From Serilophus lunatus (lineage: Eukaryota > Chordata > Aves > Passeriformes > Eurylaimidae), in contig VXBA01004266.1 in the NCBI GenBank assembly GCA_013399895.1, positions 1,136,186-1,200,185 of the forward strand: 64,000 nucleotides of DNA, written 5' to 3'. This document shows, one piece after another, positions 11,193 to 26,100 of the stretch. Numbering within the stretch: position 1 is the first letter of the stretch; every line of letters begins with the position of its first letter. The notes below the pieces were generated by a model. The model had not been told where the DNA came from. It did not search any database and saw only the letters and a program-made list of their open reading frames with translations. Position numbers and translations under genes: made by a program.

Positions 11193-14100
11193 CTGAAGAA
11201 TGAAAAAAAAAAAATTAAATGGATATGCACTATAACTGTTTTACCTTTAATAAACCTGGTTGTGTAGGTTGAGTAAGGATGCAGAGAGCACGTGACATCT
11301 CAAACACTGACATACTATTTCATTAGGATCACTGTAGAACAAATAGATGCTTAATAATGCTGCAGAGCCTCATGTTTTTATAATTAGATTAAACATACAC
11401 AACTCATGAGTAGTATTAGAAAAGATAGTTTATTAATACTATCTTGGGAGCATGGTTTCAAGTATTTGACTAAACTATCAAAAGATAAACTGGAACACTT
11501 ATACTTCAGATGAATCTGCTGGCTAAATTGAGCAGGAGGTTGTGCAAGCTTTCTACCAATGATGAAGACCCTATATTTACAAAGAGGACCACTGATTACT
11601 GAAAAGGAACTTAATAAACTCAGTGTCTAGTAATTAAGAATACCACTTTTGTATTTAAAAAAAAGTATTCTTACTGTGTCAAAGTACTAGAATTGTAGAA
11701 GGGTTTGGGCTGGAAGGGACATTTAAAGATTATCTAAGCAATCATCTGGGTCAGAGCCATCCCAAGAACAAATCCAGGCTGGGCAGAAAGTAGATTGAGG
11801 GCAGTCCTGCAGAGAAGGACTTGGGGGGTGATAGTTGATGAAAAACTCAGCATGACCCAGCAATGCGTACTTGCAACCCAGAAAGCCAACCACATCCTGG
11901 GCAGCATCGAAAGCAGTATGGCTAGCATATTCAGGGAGATTCTGCCCCTCTGCTCTTGTGAGACCACACCTGAAGTACTGTATCCAGCTCTGGGGTGCCC
12001 ACCATAAGGACATGGAACTGTTGAAGCAAGTCCAGAAAAGGCCACAAAATTGGTAAGGGGACTAAAGCGCCTCCCCTATGAAGACAGGCTGTGAGAGCTG
12101 GGGCTGTTCAGCCTGGGGAAAAGGTTGCATGGAGACACAGCAACCTGCCAGTATCAGAGGGATCACCTACAATGAAGCCAAAGAGAGACTCCTCACCAGG
12201 AACTGTTGTTAGAGAGGATGGCAAGTCTGTCAGCAGCCTGGCATTAATTGATGAAATTGGTCTTGATAATATTCAGGTCTACACTTAAAATAGTGGGTCA
12301 CTGTGAATCTCAGCATACCTTTGGACAAGCAAAAGCACATACACTGTGTAGCAGAAAGAGGTGTTTGGAAGAACTAGTGCTGCTAGCAGACTGCCTGTTG
12401 TTGATAATGTGAAAAGTAAAGTTTGTAGCAAAAACATTGTAACTAGTGGTAAGTAAGCCTTCTGGTTACTTGTTATAATCCTCCAATCACAGAAAACAAC
12501 TTCTTGTTCTATAAGAAGAGAACACGCTGCCTTCTGGAATAATAAAATACCAAATGCTACCAGCAATAAAGGAGCCATTTTGGCCATCTTTGTCTAGCAA
12601 CATATTGTGTCGTGTCCGTCTCTACTGTGAGATACTGTTGTGATAGGACAAGGGGAATGCCTTCAAACTGAAAGAGAATAGATTTTAATTAGGTGTTAGG
12701 AGGAAATACTGTGAGGGTGATGAGGCACTATAACATTGTTCAGAGAAGTTGTGGATGTCCATCTCTAGAGGTATTCAAGGCCAGGTTGGACAGGGCTTTG
12801 AGCAACCTGGTCTAGTGGAAGGTGTCCCTGCCTATTGCAGGTGATCTTTAGGCCCTTTCAAATCAGGCCTTTCTAGTGTTCTGTATTCCCAAATGCCCTG
12901 CTGTGGGCATGGACAGCTTTTACTAGACCAGTTTGATAGAATCAAAGAATGTGATTCTATAATCAGTATAGTTCCACGTGTCTTGATAGTGTGGCATTAA
13001 TGCCAAACTCTCCTACTGTAACCATAAAAGTGCATGGAATGTATATTCTAATTGCGCTGATTAGAATCTGCTTTGAAGAGCTTACAAGAGAGCAGATAAC
13101 AGTCCGTGGTCCCAACAGCACCCCCAGGATAAGTAACTGGCTATGAGCATGAAGGCAAAATAAAGATGCTTGATGAGAAATGGAGCTTGTGGTTGAACTT
13201 TTTTGAGCCAAGGTTGGGAATAAAAAAACTATATGAATGGCTTCATTAGGAACTGCAAATTAGACATTTTACAGAGAGATGGATTTAATGAATGAGGTTA
13301 CAGAAAGCCAGTGAGACTCAAAGGCAAAATCAGTAATGGCAAAATTTACATTTAGCAAGTACATCTTAAAGTTAGAAGAGGACAAGATTGTAAATGGTAA
13401 GAGCAAAATAAAATCTCAAATTTGGCTTCTGAGAAGAAGATGACTGATGCAGTTTATAAATTGCTTAATTTGGAGGTGAAAGAGTGTCAAAGCTTATTTG
13501 TTAGGAGCTCTGTCAAGTGTAAGAGCTTGACTGGCTTGTCAGAACTTTTAGGATTTTTTTATGTAATCAAGGATTTCTTCACAATGAAAAAGAACAGGGA
13601 CATCCCTAAAAAGAGGACATCCAATACAGTAGCCCAGAAGAGGAGCAGAGAGATATCAGTTAAATATAGAAACAGCTTAAAGGATGAAATAATGATCAGT
13701 GTTAAAAGATACAGACAAGCCAATGTAAAAGACTAAAATTCCACCGTTAAAAAGCTGCAGTGTAAGTGATCCATGCAAAAAGAAGAAAGGAAGATTGTAT
13801 GTACCATGGACCTAAACATGAAAATATAATTCTATATGGCAGTGGTTGACCAGCTTGAGCAAAGATATATTTTAGTTTATGGCACACATTGTTTGTTTTT
13901 TGTTTCCTTTAAAGAGAGATGCTAGTATGATTGAATTATCAGGACAACTTGCTAAATGCTTAGAAAGAATTAGGAAAAGAGGACGTTTTGAAGCAATACT
14001 GATACAAATACTGAATTACTGACAAATTTTGCTAGAGTTTGTGTTTTGGATGCCTGTATCTTTTGACACTGATCATTGATTCGCCCTTTAATCTGTTTCC

Positions 14101-17100
14101 GTATTAGTTGACCAATTTTTTTACATCTCTCTGCTACTGTGTTACCATATTCTGGACTACTGCTTTGGGACTTCTTCATTTCAGGGACTCTTCTTTTTCA
14201 TTACGAAAAAAAAAACTCGATTAAATAAAAAAATGTTCTGAAGAGCCTATCAAAGTGAATTGTACTGCTGAAGCCAAGACTTCCCATTTATGGTCCTGTT
14301 TTGAAGAGCCAGATAATATTTTACAGCTATTGCCATTGGACTTCAGTTTGTTTTATTCTTGTGAAAACATTAAACTAATCGAATCACTTTTAACAGCAAT
14401 TTCATCCCTAAATTCTGGAGGGAGAAGGCTTTAAAACCAAAAAGATGAACTTGTGTACCATATTGTAAAAAATGCTGCTGTTTAACAGTATTATAAATGG
14501 TAGTACATACCAGTTATCAGTAGTCAGTGCAACCAAGGAACCATGCTTATAAAAATCCAGTGCATATGCATTGAGTGGCCTCTTCCTTCCCTGATTATCA
14601 TACTTGCTCAAATAAAGCAGGGGGCAGTTTGTGACATTAATTCCAAGGGAACGAAAGACAGCCTAAAACCAAAAATATATTTAATATATAAAATGCTTTT
14701 GTTTATATGCCTGTTTTTCAAACCTACACCTTTAGACCCACAGCCGAAAAGTTCCACACTTCTAATCCACTCCAAAAATCTGCACAAGTACATGTAGACT
14801 ACAGACACAGGAGAAAGTTTGTTAATAAAGTGACTTAAGCTGCTAGTGTAGCTCTGGTATGTTCTGAGTAATTTAAAGTTCGAAGAGGCAACTCAATTTC
14901 TCTTGTGTTTTAAACTGGGATTTTTCCTTATCTGTAAATCATCTCACTGGTGCCTTGACTTCATTAATCACACTTAAACATGGAACATTTTAAGAATTTC
15001 ACATCCCCAGTTGTAGGAACTTAATTTTTTACTGTCACAGAATTATGAGTTGGGGTAATTCCTTAATACTGCAAAGCCCATGTAGACCACTGGAAAATGC
15101 AAGTTGACAATAAACACGTTGACGTATATTAGAATTAAGCTAACTCATATGCTATCTAAGACAATCCAGTTACAAAGCAAACAATCAATGCCATAATGCA
15201 TGCTTTTCCAAGGATCCTTCAGCCTGTATGGTTGATGTAAAACAAAAAAATTAAAACTCCTGACATGAAGAAAACAAACTGGAGATATGGTTTGAAATTT
15301 TAGAGTATTTTACTTGTCTCAGAGTCAAAAGCAATGGAGACCTTGTAAGAAAGCAAAATATTTTTCAGATTTTTTTCCTACATCCATCTGTTCTATGTTT
15401 CTTGCACTGTGACAATGTGGTACTACTTGGTGCTAGATATTTATTTTTTGACACGTTTCAAATCATTTCTCCTAGACTGACACTTGCAAATAGTGCCATC
15501 ATATTAGACAGAGGGAAGAATATTGTGATACAAAAAAAATAAATTCATTGAACTCAAATAAAATTCTGCCCCCCATGAAAAAAAACTTACTTTATTAATT
15601 ATCTCCCCATGAAATAGATCATTGTCAACCACTCCACATAAACATGCAAAAGGTGAGATGGCAGATACACTTTTGTTGTTGTCCATCAAATAAGATGCTA
15701 GTTCGGAGCCATGCCAATTCTGAGATGTAAAATCTAGACAAGAAGTATCATGCACATGTGAGCTATTGAGACAAACTCCCTTTCATCAATATATTTTAAA
15801 AGATTTAAGTTTTCAGTGCAGTAGATAATGGTAGGAAATGGAGTTAATCTTCCAAACTTAAATCTTTCTTGACAGATCTTTGTTTATTTTGTTCATAAGA
15901 TCTTCTGTGCAGCTGATTATAGTGTATAAGAGGTTTCCCATGGTAAGAATAATTATGTCTCAATCCCTCTCTTGTGATTTAAACCTTTCTTCTTGACTCA
16001 TCTGGAGCCAAAATTGCTAACAGCTTGAAGTTGTGCCAGAAATAAAGGCAATGTTACTATTAGAAGACTTGTTTATCATCATCTTTTATTCTCTCTTACA
16101 TTGAAGGACAGAACAGAAGATGTCCATTACTTGAAGTGCTTTCTTACTGCAAAAATAATATTTTTGAAGACCTTTTATTCAGAGGAGCTAGGCAATGGCA
16201 TAGTGGTATATTACATTGCTTTTATATCCCTATGCAGTAGTTAAATATTTTTCACCCAATGGTAATCTGTATTGATTGGTAATTTTATAGTCTTGCCTTC
16301 TCATATTGCCTTTCTTATTGAACATCATTTATTGGCATAAGTAACTCAGTTGATTTAAAAATAGTGTCATGTTCATTAATGGATACTTCAACCTTAAGGC
16401 TGTTCAGATGTTGAAAATCTAATCTTTGGTGAGATTCTGAAAGCAATTCAGGTATCACAGGAATTCAAGGATCTGCAAATGCACTGATAATCAGATAAAA
16501 AGGCTTGTATTCAATCATTTTACTTATATCTTTTCTTTTATTAAAAAATCCCTTAGTTTCTATCTTCCCTACAAAATAAAGGAAGAATAGCAATGAAAAT
16601 GATCCTTTCTCTGTACAAAACTACTGCCACATACAATACTACATATCATGCTTGTAAAACAAAAGTGAAATAGAAATTGTAGCTCTTTATGAGTGTATCT
16701 CAAGTCATAATTTTTTCTTTACAATATAAGAATTAACCTAAATTTCCTAATACAATCAATTTCACAAATTATAAACATGCATTCATTTTTCACTTCCTAC
16801 CTGTCTTTGACAGTGGAAGTTTGTATTCTTGTTCCAGGTCAGCCAGCTTAGCAGTTGTCAAAAGAAAATGAGCAAAATTTTCCTCTACTTTGGTGTTGTA
16901 TTCATTTACAGCATCTGCAAAGTCTTCTGGCAGATCTTCTAGGAAGACCTTAAATAACATGCAGTTTATTGCTTAATGTAGGTAGTTTGTCCAAAAGTGT
17001 CAGTTCTACATTGATCTATACATAAAATAATAATACACACATAACATATTGGTAGAAAGAAGGAAAGAGTCCAGTTCCAAACTTCAGTCAGCTTGTCAGA

Positions 17101-20100
17101 CCGCCTGGACATTTAGAATTAACAGACCTTAAAGATGAACATGAATTTCAAGCAGAAAAAGGCATGGAACAGAAACAGTAAATATAAAGTTCCTTACAGA
17201 CTACCTGGCAAACAGCTTTATTAAAGATGTTTCTGTCTAGCTATAAGCAGACGTTTGAAGGGCTGCCTTTTCCAGATCTTGCTTTGTCTATCTTGGTGTT
17301 TAACAGGTTTCCTACTAACATGACAGATGGCTGCCATTACCCACAATAGTCCTCTAATCCCTACTACACGACTGCCAATTTTTCAGAAAAAAAAAAAAAA
17401 AAAAAGACAAACCCAATTTTTTTTCTCTCATAATGCTTGATGGAAACTGGCTACATAAACAGTTTAGTATGGAAGGAGTTTCTTCCATTGTTCCAGTAAT
17501 AGCTGTGTCCTCCATTTTAAGATTTCCATAGAACAACCAACAGGAGCACATTACAAATGTTTTGCTTGTCTGCCTGCATCCATGGTGGGTTAAATTTGTG
17601 CAGAACATCCTACTAAAACTGTCCTATTTTTTAAAAAAAATCTAAGCCTACAGTGTCATGTATCACAGAGCATGCTGGTCTCCTTCTGGGTCATTGGTAT
17701 GTGTGGCAAAAAGCTTCAGCTCCCTAGCTGGAGAAAAAAATTTATCATGGTGAGAAACTGGAGGAGGTACTCCAGGTAATGAAGCAGACATGACCTTGAA
17801 GACTGTAGAGGAGAACACAGTGGAGCAGAGATTTTCCTGCAGCCAACTTTATGCCCGATCAGATATCCACACTGCAGCCTGTGAAGAATCCCACACTAAA
17901 GCTGCTGAATGTTTTCTGAAAGAACTAGAGCCCATGGAGAGCCCACATTGGAGGTTTATCCTGAAGAAATGCAGCCCACAAAAAAGGACTCACATTGGAG
18001 CAGGAAAGAGTGTCAGAGAGAGCTGTTAAGAATGGATCACAAACTCACTTGATTTGCCCTTGATCATAACTCATAAGCAATCTCCCTGTTTCTAGTCTCA
18101 ACCCATGAGCTCCTCCATACTGTTTTTTCCCACAATGTGCTGATATGGAGGAGTAAGAGAGTGACTAGGTGGGCAGCACCAGGCTGTAGTGCATCCATAA
18201 TGACACTTGTCTAACTAACAAAAGGAAACAAGTTCTTTGAAGTGGTACACAACACAAGTTAGAGTAAAGACCAATTCTTTCTCTACCTTTGACTGGAAAA
18301 ATTTATGTTTGTAATTCATTGAGCAAGCTGGAAGATACTTTCTCCCAAATAAGTTTGCTAGAATAAGAACTAGCTTTTCCAGGACATCTTCTGAAAAAAC
18401 AGTTGAACCTAGGCCAAAGCAGAAAGTACTTGGGTTAAATATGAATGTGTAAAAAAAAGAATTGTGTATTTTTTTGTTACAATAAACAACTCCCATTCAG
18501 GAATTTCTTTATGAGCTGCCACTGTCATGACAGAGGTTATGCAAAACTATGTTGGATAAAGATCAACTCATTAGATACAAAAAAGTTAGTAGTAGATCAT
18601 AGTAGATAATTAAGCGACTAATAGTATATACAGATCATTACTGTATTCCTATATACTCACATATTGTATCATATCTCAGTGTACAAAATGGATTTGACTA
18701 AGGTAATGAGAAGTTAGTAGTACTTACTTTTTTAATTTGTTTATATTCAGAGTAGTCATCCATTTTATTTGCTACATAGAATTCAAATCTTACTGTGGAG
18801 TCAGTATTACTAATTTTTCTATGTATGGCATTATTTTACCTCATCAGAATGTTTCACAGACAGCAAATATAAGTTCATGATACCAGCATTGCCATAGGTC
18901 TGCCTTGACTTTCTCAGACAGAAATGTAAGCATATAGAGAGCCTGTAGAGGCAGAGGCCAAGGATCTGAAGATGAGGCGAGGCAACCAAAAGGTGGCAGC
19001 AGCAAGAAGGCATCCAGAATCATTTGGGTTCCAAAGCCTTGCAATTAAGATGCATGGAGTATTATTTACCTTTAATTGGCTGGCACAATTTGTGGAATAA
19101 ACCTTTCACAAGAAAGCTCACTAAAACAAAATTTGAAGGTTCATGATAGTACAAATGTGTCACAAGTCCAGCAAATCCTATGGTGTTACATTCCTGATCC
19201 AAGTAGCCCTATTTAATTTGGAAGCAAAAAAATATAATAGCTTAGTTGTAAAAGATGAAATTAGATATGACAAAAATATAAAACTTTGATATTCATAAGA
19301 ACAGTCTTTCAAACTAGTGCATAGGTACCTATTGAGACTATTGAATTTACAGTGAAAGGCAAAACTTTGTCCAAGTATAGATTTTGACCTCAAAATTTAG
19401 TGTGATTTAGATCATGTTGTAAAGGAAATGTACATACAGTCATCAAAGTAAGACTTGATGCAACTTGTATTAGAGAACAAAACATTAACCTAAATGTTTC
19501 ACAGGATAAAAGCACAGCAAGCGGTGACTTGTCAAATATTATGCTGCAAGATGTTTGGATGCTAGAAGCTTACATAGTTTTAAAAAGCAACAGGACAAGC
19601 TCATGGAATAAAAATTTTTTTAAAGCTATAAATTCCAGGACACTTCTCCAATCAGAGATCACTCTGCATTACGTTCTGTAAGAAAGTATGGAGTATCCAG
19701 GTTGTCTTTTTTTAATACACCTCTTATCGGAGACAGGATACTAGGATACTAGGTATGTGGGCCACGTTTTGTCCAGTTCTCATGCTAATAGTAACATTTT
19801 GGAAACATTACTAGTCTCTCCTGTACTCCAATCAGATTCTTTTCAACGGAAGCATTAGACTCCTCATTTCACACACAGTGGACACTCAGCAGAGCAGGCA
19901 GAAATGTTGATTAGGAATCCTACTAGGAGCAGGACTGGGAAACCTGGGCACAGATGGTTTGCTAATGTAATCACGTTTCTGGTACCTTTTACTGCCTGTA
20001 GTCCTCAGGTGTAAGCCAAAATGGAGTTATGCATAACAAATTTCCAAAATGGTATCCATCAAACTGAAACTATTACTATGGAGATATGTACAACTAATTT

Positions 20101-23100
20101 TCAGTTCTTACCTAAGACCTACTTCCTAAACTTTTTTTCAGGATATAATTTCCCTCATCATTTTGAAAATCATGTCATCCTTAGTATGTTTTAAAATTCC
20201 TGTCATTTCGCATGCATGCATTTTCATATATAATATACATGCACAACCCTAACTTTCCTAATTCATTTGTAATCTTACAGACCATACCATAAGACTTTAC
20301 CTATTAAATTTATTCCATTACATAAGTAGTTCAGAATTAACCTCAAACTTAAGGTGTTTCCTTAAATGTGTAACAGAAAGAAATAGCCTATTGGTATGGA
20401 ATAACAAATACATGGTTCTTTAAATGAAAGCATACTAATACAAACAAATAAGAATCTGTAGATTTAATATAAACTATCTTTTATGAGAAAAAATTAAAAC
20501 CTACCTCTTTGATAAGAAATTGCAAGGAAAAGATAAAATAAATTTTTAGTATTTCAGCATATCTTTCTCTTTTGAATGACATCAGTGAATGCTTCAACAC
20601 TGACAAAACCTGGTCAAATAAAAAGAGAAAGGTAAAAAACACAAAAACAAATAAATCAGAAATACAAAGGAATGTTGATATTGTAAGCAAGAAAATTGAA
20701 TATCCAGGATTTATGCTTTTGTTTCATCAATTGGTTTTAGTTGAATGCCTAACTCTTGGAAATTCTCATGAAAAGTCTATCCTCTTAACTGTCAGATATG
20801 TGTTCATTTTCAAAATTTATGCTGAGGTTTGTAAAGTTTGTAACATTAAGTTCACATAGATATCTAAACTAAACCCGGGAAGTTTTGAAGTTACTCCTTT
20901 CATTATAATACCTTTTTAACATAATAAATCTTTAACACAAAAGTTTACCAATTTCTATTGTTGTCATATGTCTGAATTCATTCAGTGAGTTCTTGAAAAT
21001 AAATTTCTATATGCTGAAATGGATGTTAAAAACAGAGCGTCTGGAGGTAAGAGCTCCTTAACACTTATAAGAGGTAATTATCATGGGTTATTTATTTAAA
21101 TCACTGTATTAAATGGCAAGAATAAGAATTCTGTGATTACAGATAATTAGTCATGTATTTGAACAAATGAGTAATACATAGAATTTCCTCATTTTATCAA
21201 CTGAGATAGCATTTCATAGTACCCATATTCCCTATGGAAATATATGTTCACATATTTTCTTCAAGTACTGCTAAAATTCTAACTACTGAAGGAGCTGCGG
21301 ACTCTCCAGCTTAATGCAAATACTGCATAGAACAAGAGTCAATTAAATTCCCTTCCTGGTAGTGACCTTCTTTCTGATGATAAAATTTATTGCAAAGAAT
21401 AAATGCATGACAATGGACAGTAAAATACTGTGGAGAAGACTGCAGAGGTACTAAAGGAAGTATAGCAGAGTATACAGTTTCATTTGGGGCAGGCTGTTTG
21501 CTTCTGAAGTGCATAACTTTTTGCTAATGTTAAGGAACAATATAATGAAATTATATATATATGAAGTTAAGAAAAAAATGTTAAACCTTTGCTTTAGCAT
21601 CTGCTTTGTCATCAGCCTTTGCAGCCAACAGCATGAGTCTCAATATTAAGGAAACAGTCAGAGGAAACTGGCCTTTCAGCTGAGGCACATTGGATTTAAT
21701 AAGTCTTTCAACTTTGGCCAATGGGATATCATAGAAGAACACATTTCCAATTGTATCTTGTCCCCGTCTTCCAGCACGTCCTGACATCTAAGAATAAAAT
21801 ATTTATTGTTTTATTAATGAAATTACATTATTCATTTTTAAATAAAATATATCTTAATTGTATATACCATTTATACAGTCTTGAGAATTTATGGAGAATT
21901 ATTAAAATAATCTATGCAAAATATGTTGTACCTTAAATTTAGCTGGTTTACAAATGTAGAGCATTTCTTTACTTTTTTAAATATGAACTTCCAAAGTTGA
22001 TAGAAGACCAAACACTGGCCAGGATACTCATTCTCTCAAATGTCATTTTAACTTTTTTTTTTTCTTCAAGATAAGTTTTAACTTTATTTATATCTATATA
22101 TCAGCTTTGTTTTCAAGTTACATTTAGTTCCAAATAATTTCTGAGTAGATTTGTAGCAGAGGTAGTGTCAAAATGAATAAAGAGCAGAGAGTATAAGAAA
22201 AGCGTTGGGAGAAGCTTCCTAAGGGTATATTCACTTGCTTGGATCACCTTTTCTTTGACTGGGTCATTGTAGACACTTGACCCTTGTACCAGATGATGTG
22301 ACAAATCTGGAGTAATAACATTTATGTGCAGGAGAAGGGAGATGCACATAGGCCCAGGTATTGCACAGATCCACCCACACTGACTCTCAGAGCTACCTGC
22401 TAGGTGATGCTATCAACTGCATACAGCCTATACAGCCTCTCAACCCTGAAGCAGCATTTCATGAAAATATGTGTTTGAAAAGTAGCAGAAGAGCAGGAAA
22501 CAGATGGTAATGAAGAGATTAGGGTCTTTCATCTCACCCAGTAAGTTGTGCCATGAGTGGAGACAACTCTGCTTTACTTCATTTCCAGTCTCCCCTACAC
22601 AGTGCTGTGTTGCATTGTGTGGAGTGCCATTTCCAAGATGGAAGGAACAAAAATGTCCCTAGTGACCCATTCAACAATCTTTCCTTTCATCATTACATCC
22701 CCATTGTATGTTCTTAAAGTGTATTTTTCGCACTTTGTAAAATCCTGGCTGAAAAAAAACAGCTTTTGTCTTTCCAACTTCCATTTCTAGAAGCCAAATA
22801 TATGCATTTGCTTCTTCACTCAGTAACTGTAGTGTTGATACAGAACTTTTGACTGCACACATTATTTGTGGGCTAGCACTTCTGAAACATTAGCAAAATC
22901 ACCTTAGCTAAACTATTATTATTACTAAAATGAACTGCTAAATCTCAGGAAATATCCAGAAGTATATGCAAAAGAAAAGATTTTTTTTTCTGAATTTGTG
23001 CGTGATGAGAGATACCTGTATACTGTTCTTGTAATAAAAAGTGGACGCTCTATTTCCATACCTGTCTGTAATTTAAGGCATCTAAAAAGATAGAATCTTC

Positions 23101-26100
23101 AGCAAAGACAACAGATTTACATGGCATGTTGATTCCTAGAGCAAGAGACGAAGTAGCTGTGACTACCTATAAAATATCAAACATGGATATATCTGTTAGA
23201 AGTTGCAATATCCAACTAAAAAAAAAAAACCAACACCTGTAATATCCAACTTAACAGGAATTTTATGGTAATTTCTCATATAGATAAACTTTAATTTAGG
23301 GAACTTAACAGAACTATGAATATACAGGAATTTCACTCTTTAGTTAATCCATGTACTTTTTACATTTGCATATTAAACCTTTTTATCATGAAAGTTTATA
23401 CCACATCTATTATGAAAATTGAAATAATTAATAAATTGAAAAAATACTGAAATTGAGCACAAATTGGAATATTTCATGAAGACAGTACAATATATAATAA
23501 TCACACAGAGTTCACTTAACAACAGCACATTTGATTGGCTGCTGCAGTTAGAGACAAAAAAATGTTTCTATAAATGCATTAGCAACAAAAGAAGGACTAA
23601 CAAGAATTTCCATCCTTTACTGAATGGGGAGGAAACATAAGGATGAGGAAAAGGCTGAGGCACTTAATGCCTTCACTGCCTCAGTCTCTAAAACCATGTA
23701 TAGAGCAGTGTCACCTTGTCACCCTCTTGTAATGAGGAAAAGGTTGTGGAGGTTGTCCACCTAGGTTTTAGTAAAGCCTTTTACACTTTCTCCCATAGCA
23801 TTCTCCTGGATAAATTGGCTTTCCATAGCTTGGATGGGTGCAGTGTTTGCTGGGTAAAATCTGGCTTGATGGCTTGGTTCAGAGTGGGGAGGAATGGGGT
23901 TAAATTTAGTTGGCATCAACCCCATGCAATGCTGCAGGCTTGGGAAAAAGTGGCTGGAAATCTACACAGAGGAAGAGGCCCAGCAGGTGCTGGTCAACAG
24001 CTGACTGAACATGTGTCAGTAGTGTGCCCAAGTGGCCAAGAAAGCCAATGGCATCCTGGCCTTTATCAGAATTAGTGTGGTCAGCAGAACCAGGATCAGC
24101 AGTGATCATTCCCCTGTACTCTGAACTGGTGCAGCTGCATGTCAAAGCCTGTGTCCAGTTCTGGGCCACTTAATAGGGGAAGTGCTGCAGCTTGTCCAGA
24201 GAAGAGCGATGAAGCTGTTGAAGGGTCTAGAGAATAAGTCATATCAGAAGCAGCTGAGGGAGCTGGGTTTGTTTAACCAATAAAATAAGACTGAAGGGAG
24301 ACCTTCTTGCTCTCTATGACTACCTGAAAGGTTGTGAGCAAGATGAGAGTCAGTTTCTTCTCCCAGGTAACAAGTGATAGGACAAGAGAACACGACCTCA
24401 GGTTGCACCAGGAAAGATTTCAATTGGATATTAGAAAAAAATTCATCGCAGGAGGTTTGTGAAGCATTGTGACAGATTGCCCAAGTGGTTATCACCATTC
24501 CTGGAGATATTTAAAAGTCATGCATGGTTTAGTGGTGAACTTGGAAGCATTAAGATAACAATTGAATTAAGTTATCTCAAAGGTATTTTCCAGCCTAAAT
24601 GATTCTATGATTTGCTAATCTGAAGGATAGAAATTCTTAGTTAGAAATAAAGTTCTACAGCTACCTATTCAATTAGTTTATTTCTTTGGAAAACTCAGAT
24701 CAACATTTTTTTAAATTAGCATGTCAAAGTCAATGCAATATATTTTATCACTGATTAAAGGTACACTATATTTTTGAATCAAATATCTGGAGAAGCTAAG
24801 CCTTCAAAAAAAAAGAATTAATACCAATTCACCAACCTTGATATATCCCAGCCTGAAAAGCATCTCCACTACTTGTCTTTCCCTGGCAGACATAGATCCA
24901 TGATGATACCCAATTCCCCTCAGTGCCATCATTTGCTGCAGATAACCTCTTCTTTCAAACCTAAGACGATGAAAAATCTTCCTCAAAGTCTACAAATAAA
25001 AAGAAATGTTAAGTATTAACTGCAACAAATAGTAAGCATAATCAAGAGGTTTTAATTTGGAAAAAAAAAAAGAATCTTCTCTAATGACGTTATAAGCACT
25101 ACAGGGAAATATAGCTCTTAATCATCTTCAGAGAACCTGAGGACCAAGGTATATAATTGGATGAATATTATCAGTAGATTCATTATGACAACAAATTCAG
25201 TACACTTCTATATTCTATCAGGTTTTTTAACCTCTGAAAAAATGGCATTACAGCTGTCTCAGATGTCATGCCATGCAGCTAAATGCAGTCAGACATGGCA
25301 AGCCTGCGTATTCATGACTTTCCTACTCAAAGCATGGCCTCATAACTGCATGCCTCTATCACATTAAAATTGCTAAGTAGCTACATGAAACTGATATTCT
25401 TTTGCTCATTTTTTAATCCTTCGAACAATCATCTCATCTCATATCTCATCTCATCGCTCTCTACAACTTCCTAAAAGGAAGTTGTAGTCAGGTGGCGGTT
25501 GGTCTCTTTCACCAGGCAGCAACTGACAGAACGAGAGGACACAGTCTCAAGCTGCGTCAAGGGAGGTATAGGTTAGATATTAGGAAGAAGTTTTTCACAG
25601 AAAGAGTAATAAAGTTGTGGAATGGACTGCCCGGGGAAGTGGTGGAGTCACCATCCCTGGATGTGTTTAAAAAAAGGCTGGACGTGGCACTTGGTGACAT
25701 AGTCTAGTCTAGTTGAGGTTCTAGGGTAAGGGTTGGACTAGATGATCTTGGAGGTCTCTTCCAATCTAGTGATTCTGTGATTCTGTGATTCTGTGATCTC
25801 ATCCCATCTCACCTCATCACATAGTTAGAAACTTCCCTTTCTCAGACTCAGAAATACCACTGAATAAAGCTTTTTCAGTGTTTTCTAAACTTCACAGAGA
25901 AGTGTCATCTCTTCTAAAGTTTAAGTTACTTCTTCACTGCTTTTACCCATGTGCTACTGTGGGAAGCAGTGTTCCTTCCATGTTGGCTGACAGCAGTCCA
26001 AAAATGCCATTAGAATCACAAGTTCACAGGATAAGGCATCATGAGTTTGGTCCCGATACACAGAATTTCCCTCTTTTAATACAAATCACAATAAGCAGAA

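Noticed and set aside
17790..18029. 79-residue plus-strand frame
   Set aside because: It lies inside an LTR-like repeat with a CTGCAGCC/GGAGCAG minisatellite.
18831..19044. Minus-strand Cys/Leu-rich frames near a DDX60 exon
   Set aside because: They sit in the intron between exons 19208-19070 and 18390-18287 and have no DDX60 similarity. The flanking exons join in phase without them.
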